Shown here: positions 52,468-60,849 of the stretch, one piece after another
How the letters are laid out: each line of letters starts with the position of its first letter
How positions within the stretch are numbered: the stretch's first letter is position 1
DNA from: Neisseria lactamica
Lineage (GTDB): Bacteria > Pseudomonadota > Gammaproteobacteria > Burkholderiales > Neisseriaceae
DNA length: 64,000 nucleotides
Direction of reading: 5' to 3'
Assembly: GCF_901482445.1 (NCBI RefSeq)
Contig: NZ_LR590477.1
Span: 930,001-994,000 of the forward strand
Program-made: the position numbers and the translations under genes
Notes under the pieces: model-generated
Seen by the model: only the letters and a program-made list of their open reading frames with translations
Databases searched by the model: none
Told to the model about the DNA's origin: nothing

Positions 52468-53370
52468 TCAGCCCAAAGCGGAAAACACCACCATCAGAAA
52501 CGGAGCGGCGATATTGACCACCACGCCGAAGCTGACCGCTACCGGTACGGCTTCCAAGCCGCCCGCACCCTGAATCACGGGCAATGTGAAATCCATACTG
52601 GTCGCGCCGCCGACCCCCACCGCCGCATCGGGAAAACGCTTCATCAGCAGCGGAATAAATGCCAGCGCGAACAGTTCTCGTGCCAAATCGTTCAAAAGCG
52701 CGATACTGCCCCATACCGCGCCGTAAGCCTCGGTCATCACCAAACCCGAGAGGGAATACCAACCGAAGCCGGAAGCCATCGCCAAACCTTTCACCCACGA
52801 CACACCGTCTGCCGATGCGGCAAACAGCAGCCCGCCTAAAAGAGATGAAAGCATAAACCAGACCGACAACCGAATACCCCTGCGGTTGACCAAAACCTGC
52901 CGCAACGATACGCCGCCGCTTTTGAGCTGTACGCCGATGAGGAACACCAGCAGCATCAGGCAGTACATACCCGCGTTTTCAGACGGCAGCCAAATATCGC
53001 GCATCAATTTACCGAACACAAAACCGAGTACCACGCATCCGAGCTGCCTCACACTGCCCGACACACCGACTGAAACACCCTTGCCTTTTCCCTTTATCCG
53101 CCACGGGGATAAGCTCCCCAAAGCCGCCAAGGCAAGCAGGTTCGCCCCGACCGTACAAACAAACAGCCACAGAACCGTCAACGCCATATCGTCCAACCGC
53201 GAACCCAAATCCTCCACGCGCGACAACGATACGCCGATCAGCAGCAGCACGGCATACACCAAAACCGACAGCACCTTGTCCAAAGCGGGCAGGTAAGGCT
53301 TGGGAACACGGATAAAAAATCCGGCGAACATCGGTATCAATACCGAAAGCAATGTCATCAGGCTGTCCAT
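52468..53370 (-). CDS. lysO: Lysine exporter LysO family protein
   Basis: 300 residues, about eight to ten membrane helices. N-terminal LLSVLIPMFAGFFIRVPKPYLPALDKVLSVLVYAVLLLIGVSLSR and the C-terminal GWYSLSGLVMTEAYGAVWGSIALLNDLARELFALAFIPLLM with GVGGATSMDFTLPVIQGAGG match the LysO/YbjE family, which exports lysine in E. coli. Specificity here is inferred. Possibly co-transcribed with the DeoR gene. Confidence 0.9.
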   Translation of the reverse strand: MDSLMTLLSVLIPMFAGFFIRVPKPYLPALDKVLSVLVYAVLLLIGVSLSRVEDLGSRLDDMALTVLWLFVCTVGANLLALAALGSLSPWRIKGKGKGVSVGVSGSVRQLGCVVLGFVFGKLMRDIWLPSENAGMYCLMLLVFLIGVQLKSGGVSLRQVLVNRRGIRLSVWFMLSSLLGGLLFAASADGVSWVKGLAMASGFGWYSLSGLVMTEAYGAVWGSIALLNDLARELFALAFIPLLMKRFPDAAVGVGGATSMDFTLPVIQGAGGLEAVPVAVSFGVVVNIAAPFLMVVFSALG

Positions 53371-53474
53371 CTACTGCCCTCCTTTATTGCCGCATGATAT
53401 GTGCGGTTTAAAAATTGCCGTCTGAAAATTGCAGATACCCGCATCCATATTTCAGACGGCATCAGGTTCGCCAT

Positions 53475-53501
53475 TAAAAAACCGCCTGAAGGTTCAGGCG
53501 G
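53475..53501 (-). terminator. Terminator of the GntR-family gene
   Basis: CCGCCTGAA and TTCAGGCGG form a stem, followed on the minus strand by six T; 18 bp past the stop. Confidence 0.9.
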
Positions 53502-53518
53502 CTTATCCGCTCCGGCAT

Positions 53519-54235
53519 TCAATCTTCCAAAGTCTTTTCCAAACGCTCCATACAGTTGCCCAAATGGCGGCGCAGGATTTTGACCACGCGGTTGCGCCTG
53601 CCCGCCAGCAGCAGGTCGAGGATTTCGCGGTGTTCGGAATGCGTATGCGTATTGATGGCGTGTTTTTCCTCGCGATGCACGCCCGCCACGGCGACAATCA
53701 GGGAAGACCGCGCGCACAGCGTGTTCATAATGTCGAACAGCACATCGTTGCCCACCAGGCGCGCCAGTTCGACGTGAAAGGCATTGGACAGGCGGTTCCA
53801 GCCGACGCGGTCGCCCCTGCCGGAAGCCTCTTCTTCGCGCCTTATCATCGCATAAAGCGGCTTGAGGCGCGTTTCCAAATCCGGCAAATCTGCGAGGATA
53901 TTCAAAATCATCGTCTCCATTTCGATGCGCGCATTGAACACATCCTGCATTTCTTTCAAATCGGGAACGTGGACGAATGCGCCCCTGTTGGGTTGCAAAT
54001 CGACAATCTTGTCGTGCGCCAAAAGCGACAGCGCGCCGCGGACGGTGTTGCGCGAACACACCATCTGGCGGCAAAGTTCGGACTCGGTCAGCTTTTTGCC
54101 GGGCAGCAGCACCTGATCGGTAATGCCGTCCAAAATCAGAGCGTAAACACGGAACAGCTCCGAATCGTGCCGCTCTTCGAGAATCAGGGAAGACGTGGTC
54201 GGCGCATGGATAATGTCGTCGTTTTCAAAGTTCAT
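53519..54235 (-). CDS. GntR family regulator, FadR/FCD subgroup
   Basis: 238 residues. N-terminal winged helix with LILDGITDQVLLPGKKLTESELCRQMVCSRNTVRGALSLLAHDKIVDLQPNRGAFV, then a helical FCD domain with metal-binding candidates in NAFHVELARLVGND and TQTHSEHREILDLLLA-type sequence (here HTHSEHREILDLL). This subgroup senses carboxylates such as lactate, pyruvate or glucarate. The ligand and targets cannot be read. Upstream (54236-54337) is short AT-rich sequence and then a Correia element that could influence its transcription. Confidence 0.93.
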   Translation of the reverse strand: MNFENDDIIHAPTTSSLILEERHDSELFRVYALILDGITDQVLLPGKKLTESELCRQMVCSRNTVRGALSLLAHDKIVDLQPNRGAFVHVPDLKEMQDVFNARIEMETMILNILADLPDLETRLKPLYAMIRREEEASGRGDRVGWNRLSNAFHVELARLVGNDVLFDIMNTLCARSSLIVAVAGVHREEKHAINTHTHSEHREILDLLLAGRRNRVVKILRRHLGNCMERLEKTLED

Positions 54236-54337
54236 GATGTTTTCCGTATTTTTACGCTTTCAAATTTTTTAAGATGTTTTAAGGCGGCTGTGTTTCAAAT
54301 CGTGTCGGAGGAATTAAAGCATTGCACAAATTTATTT

Positions 54338-54492
54338 TATAGTGGATTAACAAAAATCAGGACAAGGCGACGAAGCCGCAGACAGTACAAATAGTACGGA
54401 ACCGATTCACTTGGTGCTTCAGCACCTTAGAGAATCGTTCTCTTTGAGCCAAGGCGAGGCAACGCCGTACTGGTTTTTGTTAATCCACTATA
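54338..54492. mobile_element. Correia repeat enclosed element, copy 2
   Basis: 155 bp bounded by TATAGTGGATTAAC and GTTAATCCACTATA, in opposite orientation to the copy at 48517-48671. It lies about 100 bp upstream of the GntR-family gene. Confidence 0.95.
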
Positions 54493-54605
54493 ATTCAATA
54501 AATTAATATATGGCTTAAAATAACGGGATGCCCGCCTTCCGCCCACCTGCAGAAGCAGTCGGGTATCATTTTAAAACGCAGCATTTAAAATTTGACCGAA
54601 AATTG

Positions 54606-54634
54606 TTGACAATCCGGAATCAAGCCTGCACAAT
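54606..54634 (+). promoter_or_regulatory. Promoter of a candidate sRNA
   Basis: Consensus TTGACA at 54606-54611, 17-bp spacer, CACAAT at 54629-54634. No start codon with a ribosome site follows before the terminator. Confidence 0.6.
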
Positions 54635-54640
54635 ACCCCG

Positions 54641-54728
54641 ACAAGTCCAAGTATTATAAAGGCTGAATAAAGAGGAAATAGCAGGCAGATATATTCGGGA
54701 GGTGCAGTCCGAATATATCTGCTTTTTT
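54641..54728 (+). ncRNA. Candidate small RNA with strong terminator
   Basis: About 88 nt from the predicted start to the T run. The 3' end is a perfect 14-bp stem GCAGATATATTCGG/CCGAATATATCTGC (54684-54722) closed by a loop containing GAGGTGCAGT and followed by TTTTTT. The body holds an unpaired AAGAGGAAATAG and the loop GGGAGGTG, both rich in purines like a Shine-Dalgarno sequence or GGA motif. There is no open reading frame. Lies between the GntR-family gene and the convergent osmC-like gene. The remaining parts of 54236-54799 hold the Correia element and an uptake sequence. Confidence 0.65.
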
Positions 54729-54799
54729 ATGCTCTTCCGACCTGCCTGCCGCGCTTTTCCCCCTTCAGACGGCATCGGATATTTTCCTCATAATGATGC

Positions 54800-55222
54800 T
54801 TATTTCTCCGCTCCGGCAATTTCAAAACTATGGGTAATCTTTGCCGCTTTGCCCAACATAATCGAAGCCGAACAGTATTTTTCGGCAGACATCTGCACGG
54901 CGCGCCCAATGGCCGATTCTTTCAAATCGTGCCCGAATACTTTGAAATGGATGTGGATTTCGGTAAACACGCGCGGCGCATCGTCCGCCCGTTTCGCCGT
55001 AACCGTCGCCCGGCAGTCAGTCACTTTCTGACGCTGTTTTTCGGCAATCATCACCACATCGATGCTCGAACAGCCCGCCACGCCCAACAGCAGCATCTCC
55101 ATCGGGCTGGGGCCGCGTTTGACCGCGCCTTCTGCCGCCGCACCTTCCATAACGACGCTGTGTCCGCCTTCCGTCGTGCCGACAAAACACATCCCGTCTA
55201 TCCATTTTGATGTAACCTGCAT
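54800..55222 (-). CDS. OsmC family peroxiredoxin-like protein
   Basis: 140 residues. Reads MQVTSKWIDGMCFVGTTEGGHSVVMEG with GPSPMEMLLLGVAGCSSIDVVMI and later SAEKYCSASIML: the two Cys of the OsmC/YhfA-type thiol peroxidase site. Reduces organic hydroperoxides in characterised relatives; the shorter branch (YhfA-like) is less well known. Full length. Confidence 0.93.
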   Translation of the reverse strand: MQVTSKWIDGMCFVGTTEGGHSVVMEGAAAEGAVKRGPSPMEMLLLGVAGCSSIDVVMIAEKQRQKVTDCRATVTAKRADDAPRVFTEIHIHFKVFGHDLKESAIGRAVQMSAEKYCSASIMLGKAAKITHSFEIAGAEK

Positions 55223-55317
55223 CGTTCCTCCCTCCGGATAATCACATTAAAACCGCCCTGCATATGGCGTTATTGCAAACAATTTCAAGCAGCCGGCACA
55301 AAAGCCGGAATTGCCGC

Positions 55318-55986
55318 CTAAGGTTTGGCGGGCCGTCCGTCGATTTGTGCCGATTTGAGTTTCAAGGTATAGGTTTTGCCGTCGTCGGTATAGCCGATTT
55401 GCGCCGGAATATTGTGCAGGGACGGCGCGAAGAAATAGCTTACCGTATCATCCCCCCGCCGAACCTGATATTTGACAACCTCGGTTTCCGCGCCGCCTAT
55501 GCTGTACGTTCCCGTACCGGTTTTGTTCAAACCGCCGACGGAATAGAGTTTTTTGCCGTTGGTGATTTTCAGTCCCGGAGGGAGTTTCGCATCATTTGCC
55601 GCCAGCTGCCAGGCAAGCGTGAACAAATCCATAGCCCGGGGGCTTTGCTCGGTTTTGCCCTCGCCTGCTTTGCCGTAGGTTACGCTGCCGTCGGCGAATT
55701 TGGCCTCCGCATACAGTTTGCCCCTGCGTATGTCTTTATAGTAGGCAGGGTGCAGGGTATTGCCGGCAACCGTACCGCCGGACTCGAAACGGATATTGTA
55801 TAGCGGCACTTTAATCGTCGAAACAATTTTATAAGCATTGCCGCTGCGTTCAAATGTCATCGTGGCGGGAATGCCGTAGCTGCCCGAATAATGCAGCACG
55901 GCGGATTGGGGCAGCCCTGCCGCATACGCGCACGGCAGGATGGCGGACAAAATGGTGGCGGAAAATATATTTTTAAAAGTCTTCAT
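55318..55986 (-). CDS. Exported DUF3108 family protein
   Basis: 222 residues. Signal peptide MKTFKNIFSATILSAILPCAYA. The mature part is beta-rich: SAVLHYSGSYGIPATMTFERSGNAYKIVSTIKVPLYNIRFESGG and the C-terminal PAQIGYTDDGKTYTLKLKSAQID. DUF3108 proteins are periplasmic and of unknown function. It starts 19 bp... downstream of purN in the opposite order (purN ends at 56005), that is, purN is transcribed first and this gene follows in the same leftward unit. The second of two ATG codons is preferred for spacing from GGGAG. Confidence 0.85.
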   Translation of the reverse strand: MKTFKNIFSATILSAILPCAYAAGLPQSAVLHYSGSYGIPATMTFERSGNAYKIVSTIKVPLYNIRFESGGTVAGNTLHPAYYKDIRRGKLYAEAKFADGSVTYGKAGEGKTEQSPRAMDLFTLAWQLAANDAKLPPGLKITNGKKLYSVGGLNKTGTGTYSIGGAETEVVKYQVRRGDDTVSYFFAPSLHNIPAQIGYTDDGKTYTLKLKSAQIDGRPAKP

Positions 55987-56004
55987 CATTTGCTCCCGCC
56001 CGGT

Positions 56005-56631
56005 TTACGCCGTCAGAAAACGGGCGGCATCGGTGTTTTCCGAATTTCTGACGCGGTTTCCCTCGATAATCAGGCGGCCGGCGGCAAAATCGGCAACGGC
56101 TTTCGGATAGAGTCTGTGTTCGACAGCCAAAACCCGGGCAGCAACATCGTCTGCCGTATCGCCGTCGAGTATCGGCACAACCCCTTGCGACACAATCGGG
56201 CCGCAATCCAGTTCGGCAGTAACGAAATGGATGGTGCAGCCGGCAACGCGGCAACCCGCCTCCAAAGCGCGTTCGTGCGTATGAAGTCCGGTAAACGAGG
56301 GCAGGATGGACGGATGGATGTTCATCAGCCTGCCTTCGTAACGGGCGCAGAACTCAGGGGTCAGAATCCGCATAAAACCTGCCAAAACCACCAAGTCGGG
56401 TTGATATGCGTCAATTTTTTCCATCATGGCCGTATCGAAAGCAAGTCGTGATTCAAAGTTTTTATGGTTCAGGCTGCCGGTCGGGATGCCGCGTTCTGCC
56501 GCCCATTGCAAACCGGCAGCCGTTTCGCTGTTGCTCAACACGGCGGCAATGCGGACGTTGGGAATGGCGGCGTTGATGATTGCCTGCATATTGCTGCCGC
56601 GTCCGGAAATCAGGATGACGATGTTTTTCAT
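56005..56631 (-). CDS. purN: Phosphoribosylglycinamide formyltransferase
   Basis: 208 residues. Third step of purine synthesis, using formyl-tetrahydrofolate. KNIVILISGRGSNMQAII at the start (GAR-binding), VLAGFMRILTPEFCARYEGRLMNIHPSILPSFTGLHTHERALEAG near 85-130 with the catalytic Asn-His, and GCTIHFVTAELDCGPIV with the catalytic Asp. Start at MKNIVIL; the longer frame begins in the mip terminator. Followed by the DUF3108 gene. Confidence 0.98.
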   Translation of the reverse strand: MKNIVILISGRGSNMQAIINAAIPNVRIAAVLSNSETAAGLQWAAERGIPTGSLNHKNFESRLAFDTAMMEKIDAYQPDLVVLAGFMRILTPEFCARYEGRLMNIHPSILPSFTGLHTHERALEAGCRVAGCTIHFVTAELDCGPIVSQGVVPILDGDTADDVAARVLAVEHRLYPKAVADFAAGRLIIEGNRVRNSENTDAARFLTA

Positions 56632-56696
56632 AATGGTGCGCTTTTGAAAGGGATGCCGTCTGAACCGCTGTTTGGTGGCTTCAGACGGCATTTGCC

Positions 56697-56726
56697 GTAA
56701 AAATGCCCGAAAACCTGTTTCGGGCA
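56697..56726 (-). terminator. mip terminator
   Basis: TGCCCGAAA and TTTCGGGCA form a stem, followed on the minus strand by TTTTTAC. An AT-type uptake-sequence hairpin lies beyond it at 56653-56691. Confidence 0.88.
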
Positions 56727-56737
56727 AGGATTCGGAC

Positions 56738-57559
56738 TTAATTTACTTTTTTGATGTCGACTTGAACCGGCTGCTTGGCGGGCGCGTTTTCCGGCGCACC
56801 GACTTTAACCAGTTTCACATCAAATACCAAAGTGGCGTTCGGGCCGATTTTTTCGCCCGCGCCCTGTTCGCGGTAGGCAAGGTTGGACGGAATGTAGAAC
56901 GTGGCTTCGCCGCCTTCTTTCAGAAGCTGTACGCCCTCTGTCCAACCGGGGATTACTTGGCTTAACGGGAAGGTTGCCGGACCGCCGTTGGCTTTGCTGC
57001 TGTCGAATACCGTACCGTCAATCAGGCGGCCTTCGTATTCCACAGTAACGATGTCGTCTTTGGTCGGCTGTTTGCCTTCGCCCTGTTTGGTGATTTTGTA
57101 TTGCAGGCCGGAAGCGGTGGTTTTCACACCTTCTTTGGCGGCATTTTCCTTCAGGAAGGCTTCGCCTTTTTCTTTATTGGCCTTCGCGTCCGCCTTGTGT
57201 TTTTCTACGGCTTTGGCCTGTTGTTCCTGCAGGAATTTCATCATCACTTCCTGAGCCTGCTCTTCGGTCATTTTGATTTCTTTGCCTTCATACACTGCCT
57301 GCATGGCTTCGGTAAAGACTTTCAAATCGATTTCCGCGCCCTGTTCCTTCATTTGCTTGAGGGAGCGTCCGATGTCCACGCCCATCGCATAGCTTGCCTG
57401 CTGCATCGTGCTGCCGATTGAAGAGGTGTCGCCCTGCGCGGCAGAGGCTGCGGCAGGTTCGGATGCGGTTGCGGCGGGAGTGGCTTCTTTTTTGCCGCAG
57501 GCGGAAAGCGCCAAAGCGGCGGAAAGGGTCAGTGCGCTGATTTTGAAAATGGTGTTCAT
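56738..57559 (-). CDS. mip: Macrophage infectivity potentiator-type FKBP lipoprotein
   Basis: 273 residues. Lipoprotein signal MNTIFKISALTLSAALALSAC, an Ala/Glu-rich linker, an FKBP-N dimerisation helix region (SYAMGVDIGRSLKQMKEQGAEIDLKVF to about 140), then the FKBP isomerase domain (VTVEYEGRLIDGTVFDSS, FPLSQVIPGWTEGVQLLKEGGEATFYIPSNLAYREQG). A short C-terminal KQPVQVDIKKVN tail follows. Neisserial Mip is an exported virulence-linked prolyl isomerase and vaccine candidate. Confidence 0.95.
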   Translation of the reverse strand: MNTIFKISALTLSAALALSACGKKEATPAATASEPAAASAAQGDTSSIGSTMQQASYAMGVDIGRSLKQMKEQGAEIDLKVFTEAMQAVYEGKEIKMTEEQAQEVMMKFLQEQQAKAVEKHKADAKANKEKGEAFLKENAAKEGVKTTASGLQYKITKQGEGKQPTKDDIVTVEYEGRLIDGTVFDSSKANGGPATFPLSQVIPGWTEGVQLLKEGGEATFYIPSNLAYREQGAGEKIGPNATLVFDVKLVKVGAPENAPAKQPVQVDIKKVN

Positions 57560-57667
57560 AATGGCTCTTCGCTGTTTATCAAGGTCGGAAAAACGGGATT
57601 ATAGCCGAGTTTGAATCAAATAGAATCAAAGCGGTTTAAATTTTGTAAGCATGGCGGCAAGACAACA

Positions 57668-58108
57668 TTAACCCCTCCCGCCCATATCGTGATGCCCGAT
57701 GTCGAAACCGCTTTTACGGTAGGCGGCAAAACGCCCGCGCGCTTCGGCAAGTTCCTCAAGGCTGCCGCCGACGATTTCCAGGATGCGTTCCGGCAATACG
57801 GGCGCGGCGTTCCAAAAATCATCCGACAAATTGAGAACAGTCATATCTGCCGCAATTTCGGGAATCCTATCGCCCGCCGCCAGCAAAACCGGCGTATCCG
57901 CCGGCATCGGACATCCCGCCTCCCAAATTTCATGCGGGACGAAACTTTCCGCTTCATATCGCCAGAGCGCTTTGTCCAATTCTTGAACCTGCCCGAACGA
58001 GTCGGACCACACCAGCACCCTGCCCCCGTCACGGATGGCGCGCGCAATCAGCCGGCAGGTAAAAAGGGGGATTTGTCCAACATGGGTATAAAAGGTAACT
58101 TTCGGCAT
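57668..58108 (-). CDS. holC: DNA polymerase III chi subunit
   Basis: 146 residues. Links the clamp loader to SSB. KVTFYTHVGQIPLFTCRLIARAIRDGGRVLVWSDS and FVPHEIW ... TPVLLAAGD match HolC. Position directly after pepA is the common arrangement in proteobacteria; here they are separated by a hairpin. Start at MPKVTFY. Confidence 0.94.
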   Translation of the reverse strand: MPKVTFYTHVGQIPLFTCRLIARAIRDGGRVLVWSDSFGQVQELDKALWRYEAESFVPHEIWEAGCPMPADTPVLLAAGDRIPEIAADMTVLNLSDDFWNAAPVLPERILEIVGGSLEELAEARGRFAAYRKSGFDIGHHDMGGRG

Positions 58109-58132
58109 ATTGTTTGAGCATTTGGCAGGACG

Positions 58133-58160
58133 ATGCCGTCTGAAAGGCTTCAGACGGCAT
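58133..58160 (-). terminator. pepA uptake-sequence terminator
   Basis: ATGCCGTCTGAA, AGGC, TTCAGACGGCAT 10 bp past the pepA stop. Confidence 0.85.
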
Positions 58161-58170
58161 TGCGGCAAAA

Positions 58171-59577
58171 TTAAAGATTCCGCAGATAGTTCAGCAGCAG
58201 GGGAACGGGACGGCCGGTCGCACCTTTTTCACCGCCGGATTTCCACGCCGTACCCGCGATGTCGAGGTGCGCCCACGGATAGTCTTCGGTGAAGTAAGAC
58301 AGGAAGGTGGCGGCGGTAATCGTGCCCGCACCGGGCGTGCCGATGTTGGGGATGTCGGCGAAATTGGATTTGAGCTGGTCTTTATAGGTTTCAAAGAGCG
58401 GCAGTTGCCACGCTTTGTCGTCCACGTTGCGGGAAGCGGCAAGCAGGCTGTCGATCAAATCCTGATTGTTGCCCATCACGCCGCTGACATCATGACCCAA
58501 GGCGACAATACACGCCCCCGTTAAAGTCGCCACATCAATCACGGCCTTAGGTTTGAACTGCTCGGCGTAAGTGAGCGCGTCGCACAAAATCAGACGGCCT
58601 TCGGCATCGGTGTTCAATACTTCGATGGTCAAGCCTTTCATACTTTTCACGACATCGCCCGGTTTGTTTGCCGCACCGGAAGGCATATTTTCACAAGTGG
58701 CGACGACGGCAATCAGATTAATCGGCAGTTGCAGCTTGACGGCGGCGCAGAAGGTGCTGATGACTGTTGCCGCGCCGCACATATCAAACTTCATTTCGTC
58801 CATGTTCAGGCCAGGTTTGAGGGAAATGCCGCCGGTGTCGAAGGTAATGCCTTTGCCGACCAATACCACAGGCGCGGCTTCTTTGTCCGCCTCACCGAAA
58901 TAGCTCAGTTCGACCAAATAGGGATCTTCGACGCTGCCTTTGGCGACAGACCAGAACGAACCCATGTTTTCTTTGATGTAGTCTTTTTCAATGATTTTGG
59001 CGTGTGCGCCCAGTTTTTCGGCTTCGGCTTTGGCGGTGCGCGCTAAAAATTCGGGCGTGCATTCGTTGGGCGCGGCATTGCCCAAGTCACGGCAGAGGCT
59101 TTGTCCGTAAACCTGCGCTTCGGCGACGCGCAAGGCTTCTTTGACGGCGGCTTCATGTGCGCTGTGGAACACGGCTTCTGCAAATTTGGCGGGCTTGGCT
59201 TCTTTTTTGTAGCGGTCGAAACGGTAGGCGGCATTGCCGAATGCAATCGCAAACGCTTCGGCAACGGCTGCGGCCTGCGCTTCTTCAAACGCATAAACAT
59301 CTACATTGACCGTTTCCTGATTTTGAGCCCATTTGGCGGCTTCGGCGGCGGCTTTGTTCAGCGCGGCGCGATCGGTGCTTTTCAGACGGCATACGGCAAC
59401 AGCCTGCAAACCGTTGTCCGTCGGAATTTTAGTGTCGGCAAAAATTTGACCTTCTTCAAGCGAAGACAAAAGGGCAAGGGCGGTCGGGTTGCCCAGTTGC
59501 GATGCTTCGGCACAGACAAATAGCTGTGCGCCTGCCTGTTGCGCCTGCAAAGTTTCGGCTTTTGTGCTAAATTTCAC
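58171..59577 (-). CDS. pepA: Leucyl aminopeptidase (M17)
   Basis: 468 residues. Zinc or manganese aminopeptidase that trims N-terminal residues and may bind DNA. Catalytic core VLVGKGITFDTGGISLKPGLNMDEMKFDMCGAATVI near 243-278, NTDAEGRLILCDALTYA near 335-351 (family signature) and GACIVALG. C-terminal AGTAWKSGGEKGATGRPVPLLLNYL. Divergent from lptF. Confidence 0.97.
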   Translation of the reverse strand: MKFSTKAETLQAQQAGAQLFVCAEASQLGNPTALALLSSLEEGQIFADTKIPTDNGLQAVAVCRLKSTDRAALNKAAAEAAKWAQNQETVNVDVYAFEEAQAAAVAEAFAIAFGNAAYRFDRYKKEAKPAKFAEAVFHSAHEAAVKEALRVAEAQVYGQSLCRDLGNAAPNECTPEFLARTAKAEAEKLGAHAKIIEKDYIKENMGSFWSVAKGSVEDPYLVELSYFGEADKEAAPVVLVGKGITFDTGGISLKPGLNMDEMKFDMCGAATVISTFCAAVKLQLPINLIAVVATCENMPSGAANKPGDVVKSMKGLTIEVLNTDAEGRLILCDALTYAEQFKPKAVIDVATLTGACIVALGHDVSGVMGNNQDLIDSLLAASRNVDDKAWQLPLFETYKDQLKSNFADIPNIGTPGAGTITAATFLSYFTEDYPWAHLDIAGTAWKSGGEKGATGRPVPLLLNYLRNL

Positions 59578-59610
59578 GTTTATCCTCCTGATTGTGGCGG
59601 TTTCGGTAGT

Positions 59611-59645
59611 TTCAGACGGCCCTTCGCATCAAAAGGCCGTCTGAA
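59611..59645. repeat. AG-type uptake sequence pair between pepA and lptF
   Basis: TTCAGACGGCCC and AGGCCGTCTGAA form an inverted pair; the right one is a perfect AG-DUS. It lies in the divergent promoter region of pepA and lptF. Confidence 0.85.
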
Positions 59646-59733
59646 GACGGTTGGCACGATTGTACCCCATTTGAAGCGCCGTCTGAAACCTTGCGCGGAC
59701 AATCCGCCTGCGCCGAACCGCTGCCGCGATTCT

Positions 59734-60849
59734 ATGATTTACCAAAGAAACCTCATCAAAGAACTCTCTTTTACCGCCGTCGGCATTTTCGTCGTCCTCT
59801 TGGCGGTGTTGGTCTCCACACAGGCGATCAACCTGCTCGGACGCGCCGCCGACGGGCGCGTCGCCATCGATGCCGTACTGGCATTGGTCGGCTTTTGGAT
59901 TATCGGGATGACCCCGCTTTTGCTGGTTCTGACCGCATTCATCAGCACGCTGACCGTATTGACCCGCTACTGGCGCGACAGCGAAATGTCGGTCTGGCTC
60001 TCCTGCGGGTTGGCATTGAAACAGTGGATACGCCCGGTAATGCAGTTTGCCGTGCCGTTTGCCGTTTTGGTTGCCGTGATGCAGCTTTGGGTGATGCCGT
60101 GGGCGGAACTGCGCAGCCGCGAATATGCCGAAATATTGAAGCAGAAGCAGGAATTGTCTTTGGTGGAAGCAGGCAGGTTCAACACTTTGGGCAAGCGCAA
60201 CGGCAGGGTTTATTTTGTCGAAACCTTCGACACCGAATCCGGCATCATGAAAAACCTGTTCCTGCGCGAACAGGACAAAAACGGCAACGACAACATTATC
60301 TTCGCCAAAGAAGGCAATTTCTCGCTGAACGACAACAAACGCACGCTTGAATTACGCGACGGCTACCGTTACAGCGGCACACCCGGCAAAGCCGATTACA
60401 ACCGCGTTTCTTTCCGGCATCTCAGCCTGATTATCAGCACCACGCCCAAACTCATCGACCCTGTTTCACACCGCCGCACCATTCCGACCGCCCAACTGAT
60501 CGGCAGCAGCAACCCGCAACATCAGGCGGAATTGATGTGGCGCATCTCGCTGACCGTCAGCGTTTTGCTGCTGTGCCTGCTCGCCGTGCCGCTTTCCTAT
60601 TTCAACCCGCGCGGCGGACACACCTACAATATCTTGATTGCCATCGGTTTGTTTCTAATTTACCAAAACGGGCTGACCCTGCTTTTTGAAGCCGTTGAAA
60701 ATGGAAAAATCCATTTCTGGCTCGGACTTCTGCCTATGCACATCATCATGTTTGCCGTTGCACTCATTCTGTTGCGCGTCCGCAGTATGCCCGCGCGGCC
60801 ATTTTGGCGGGCGGTTGCCGAAAGCCTGACACCGAAAGGCAGAAAATGA
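59734..60849 (+). CDS. lptF: LPS export permease LptF
   Basis: 371 residues. Inner-membrane subunit of the LptB2FG ABC transporter that extracts lipooligosaccharide. Membrane segments at about 12-32, 52-75 and 95-120, then a periplasmic beta-jellyroll (about 130-265), then three C-terminal helices (ISLTVSVLLLCLLAVPLSYFNPRGG). The start MIYQRNLIKELSFT is standard. Overlaps lptG by 4 bp (ATGA). Confidence 0.97.
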   Translation: MIYQRNLIKELSFTAVGIFVVLLAVLVSTQAINLLGRAADGRVAIDAVLALVGFWIIGMTPLLLVLTAFISTLTVLTRYWRDSEMSVWLSCGLALKQWIRPVMQFAVPFAVLVAVMQLWVMPWAELRSREYAEILKQKQELSLVEAGRFNTLGKRNGRVYFVETFDTESGIMKNLFLREQDKNGNDNIIFAKEGNFSLNDNKRTLELRDGYRYSGTPGKADYNRVSFRHLSLIISTTPKLIDPVSHRRTIPTAQLIGSSNPQHQAELMWRISLTVSVLLLCLLAVPLSYFNPRGGHTYNILIAIGLFLIYQNGLTLLFEAVENGKIHFWLGLLPMHIIMFAVALILLRVRSMPARPFWRAVAESLTPKGRK

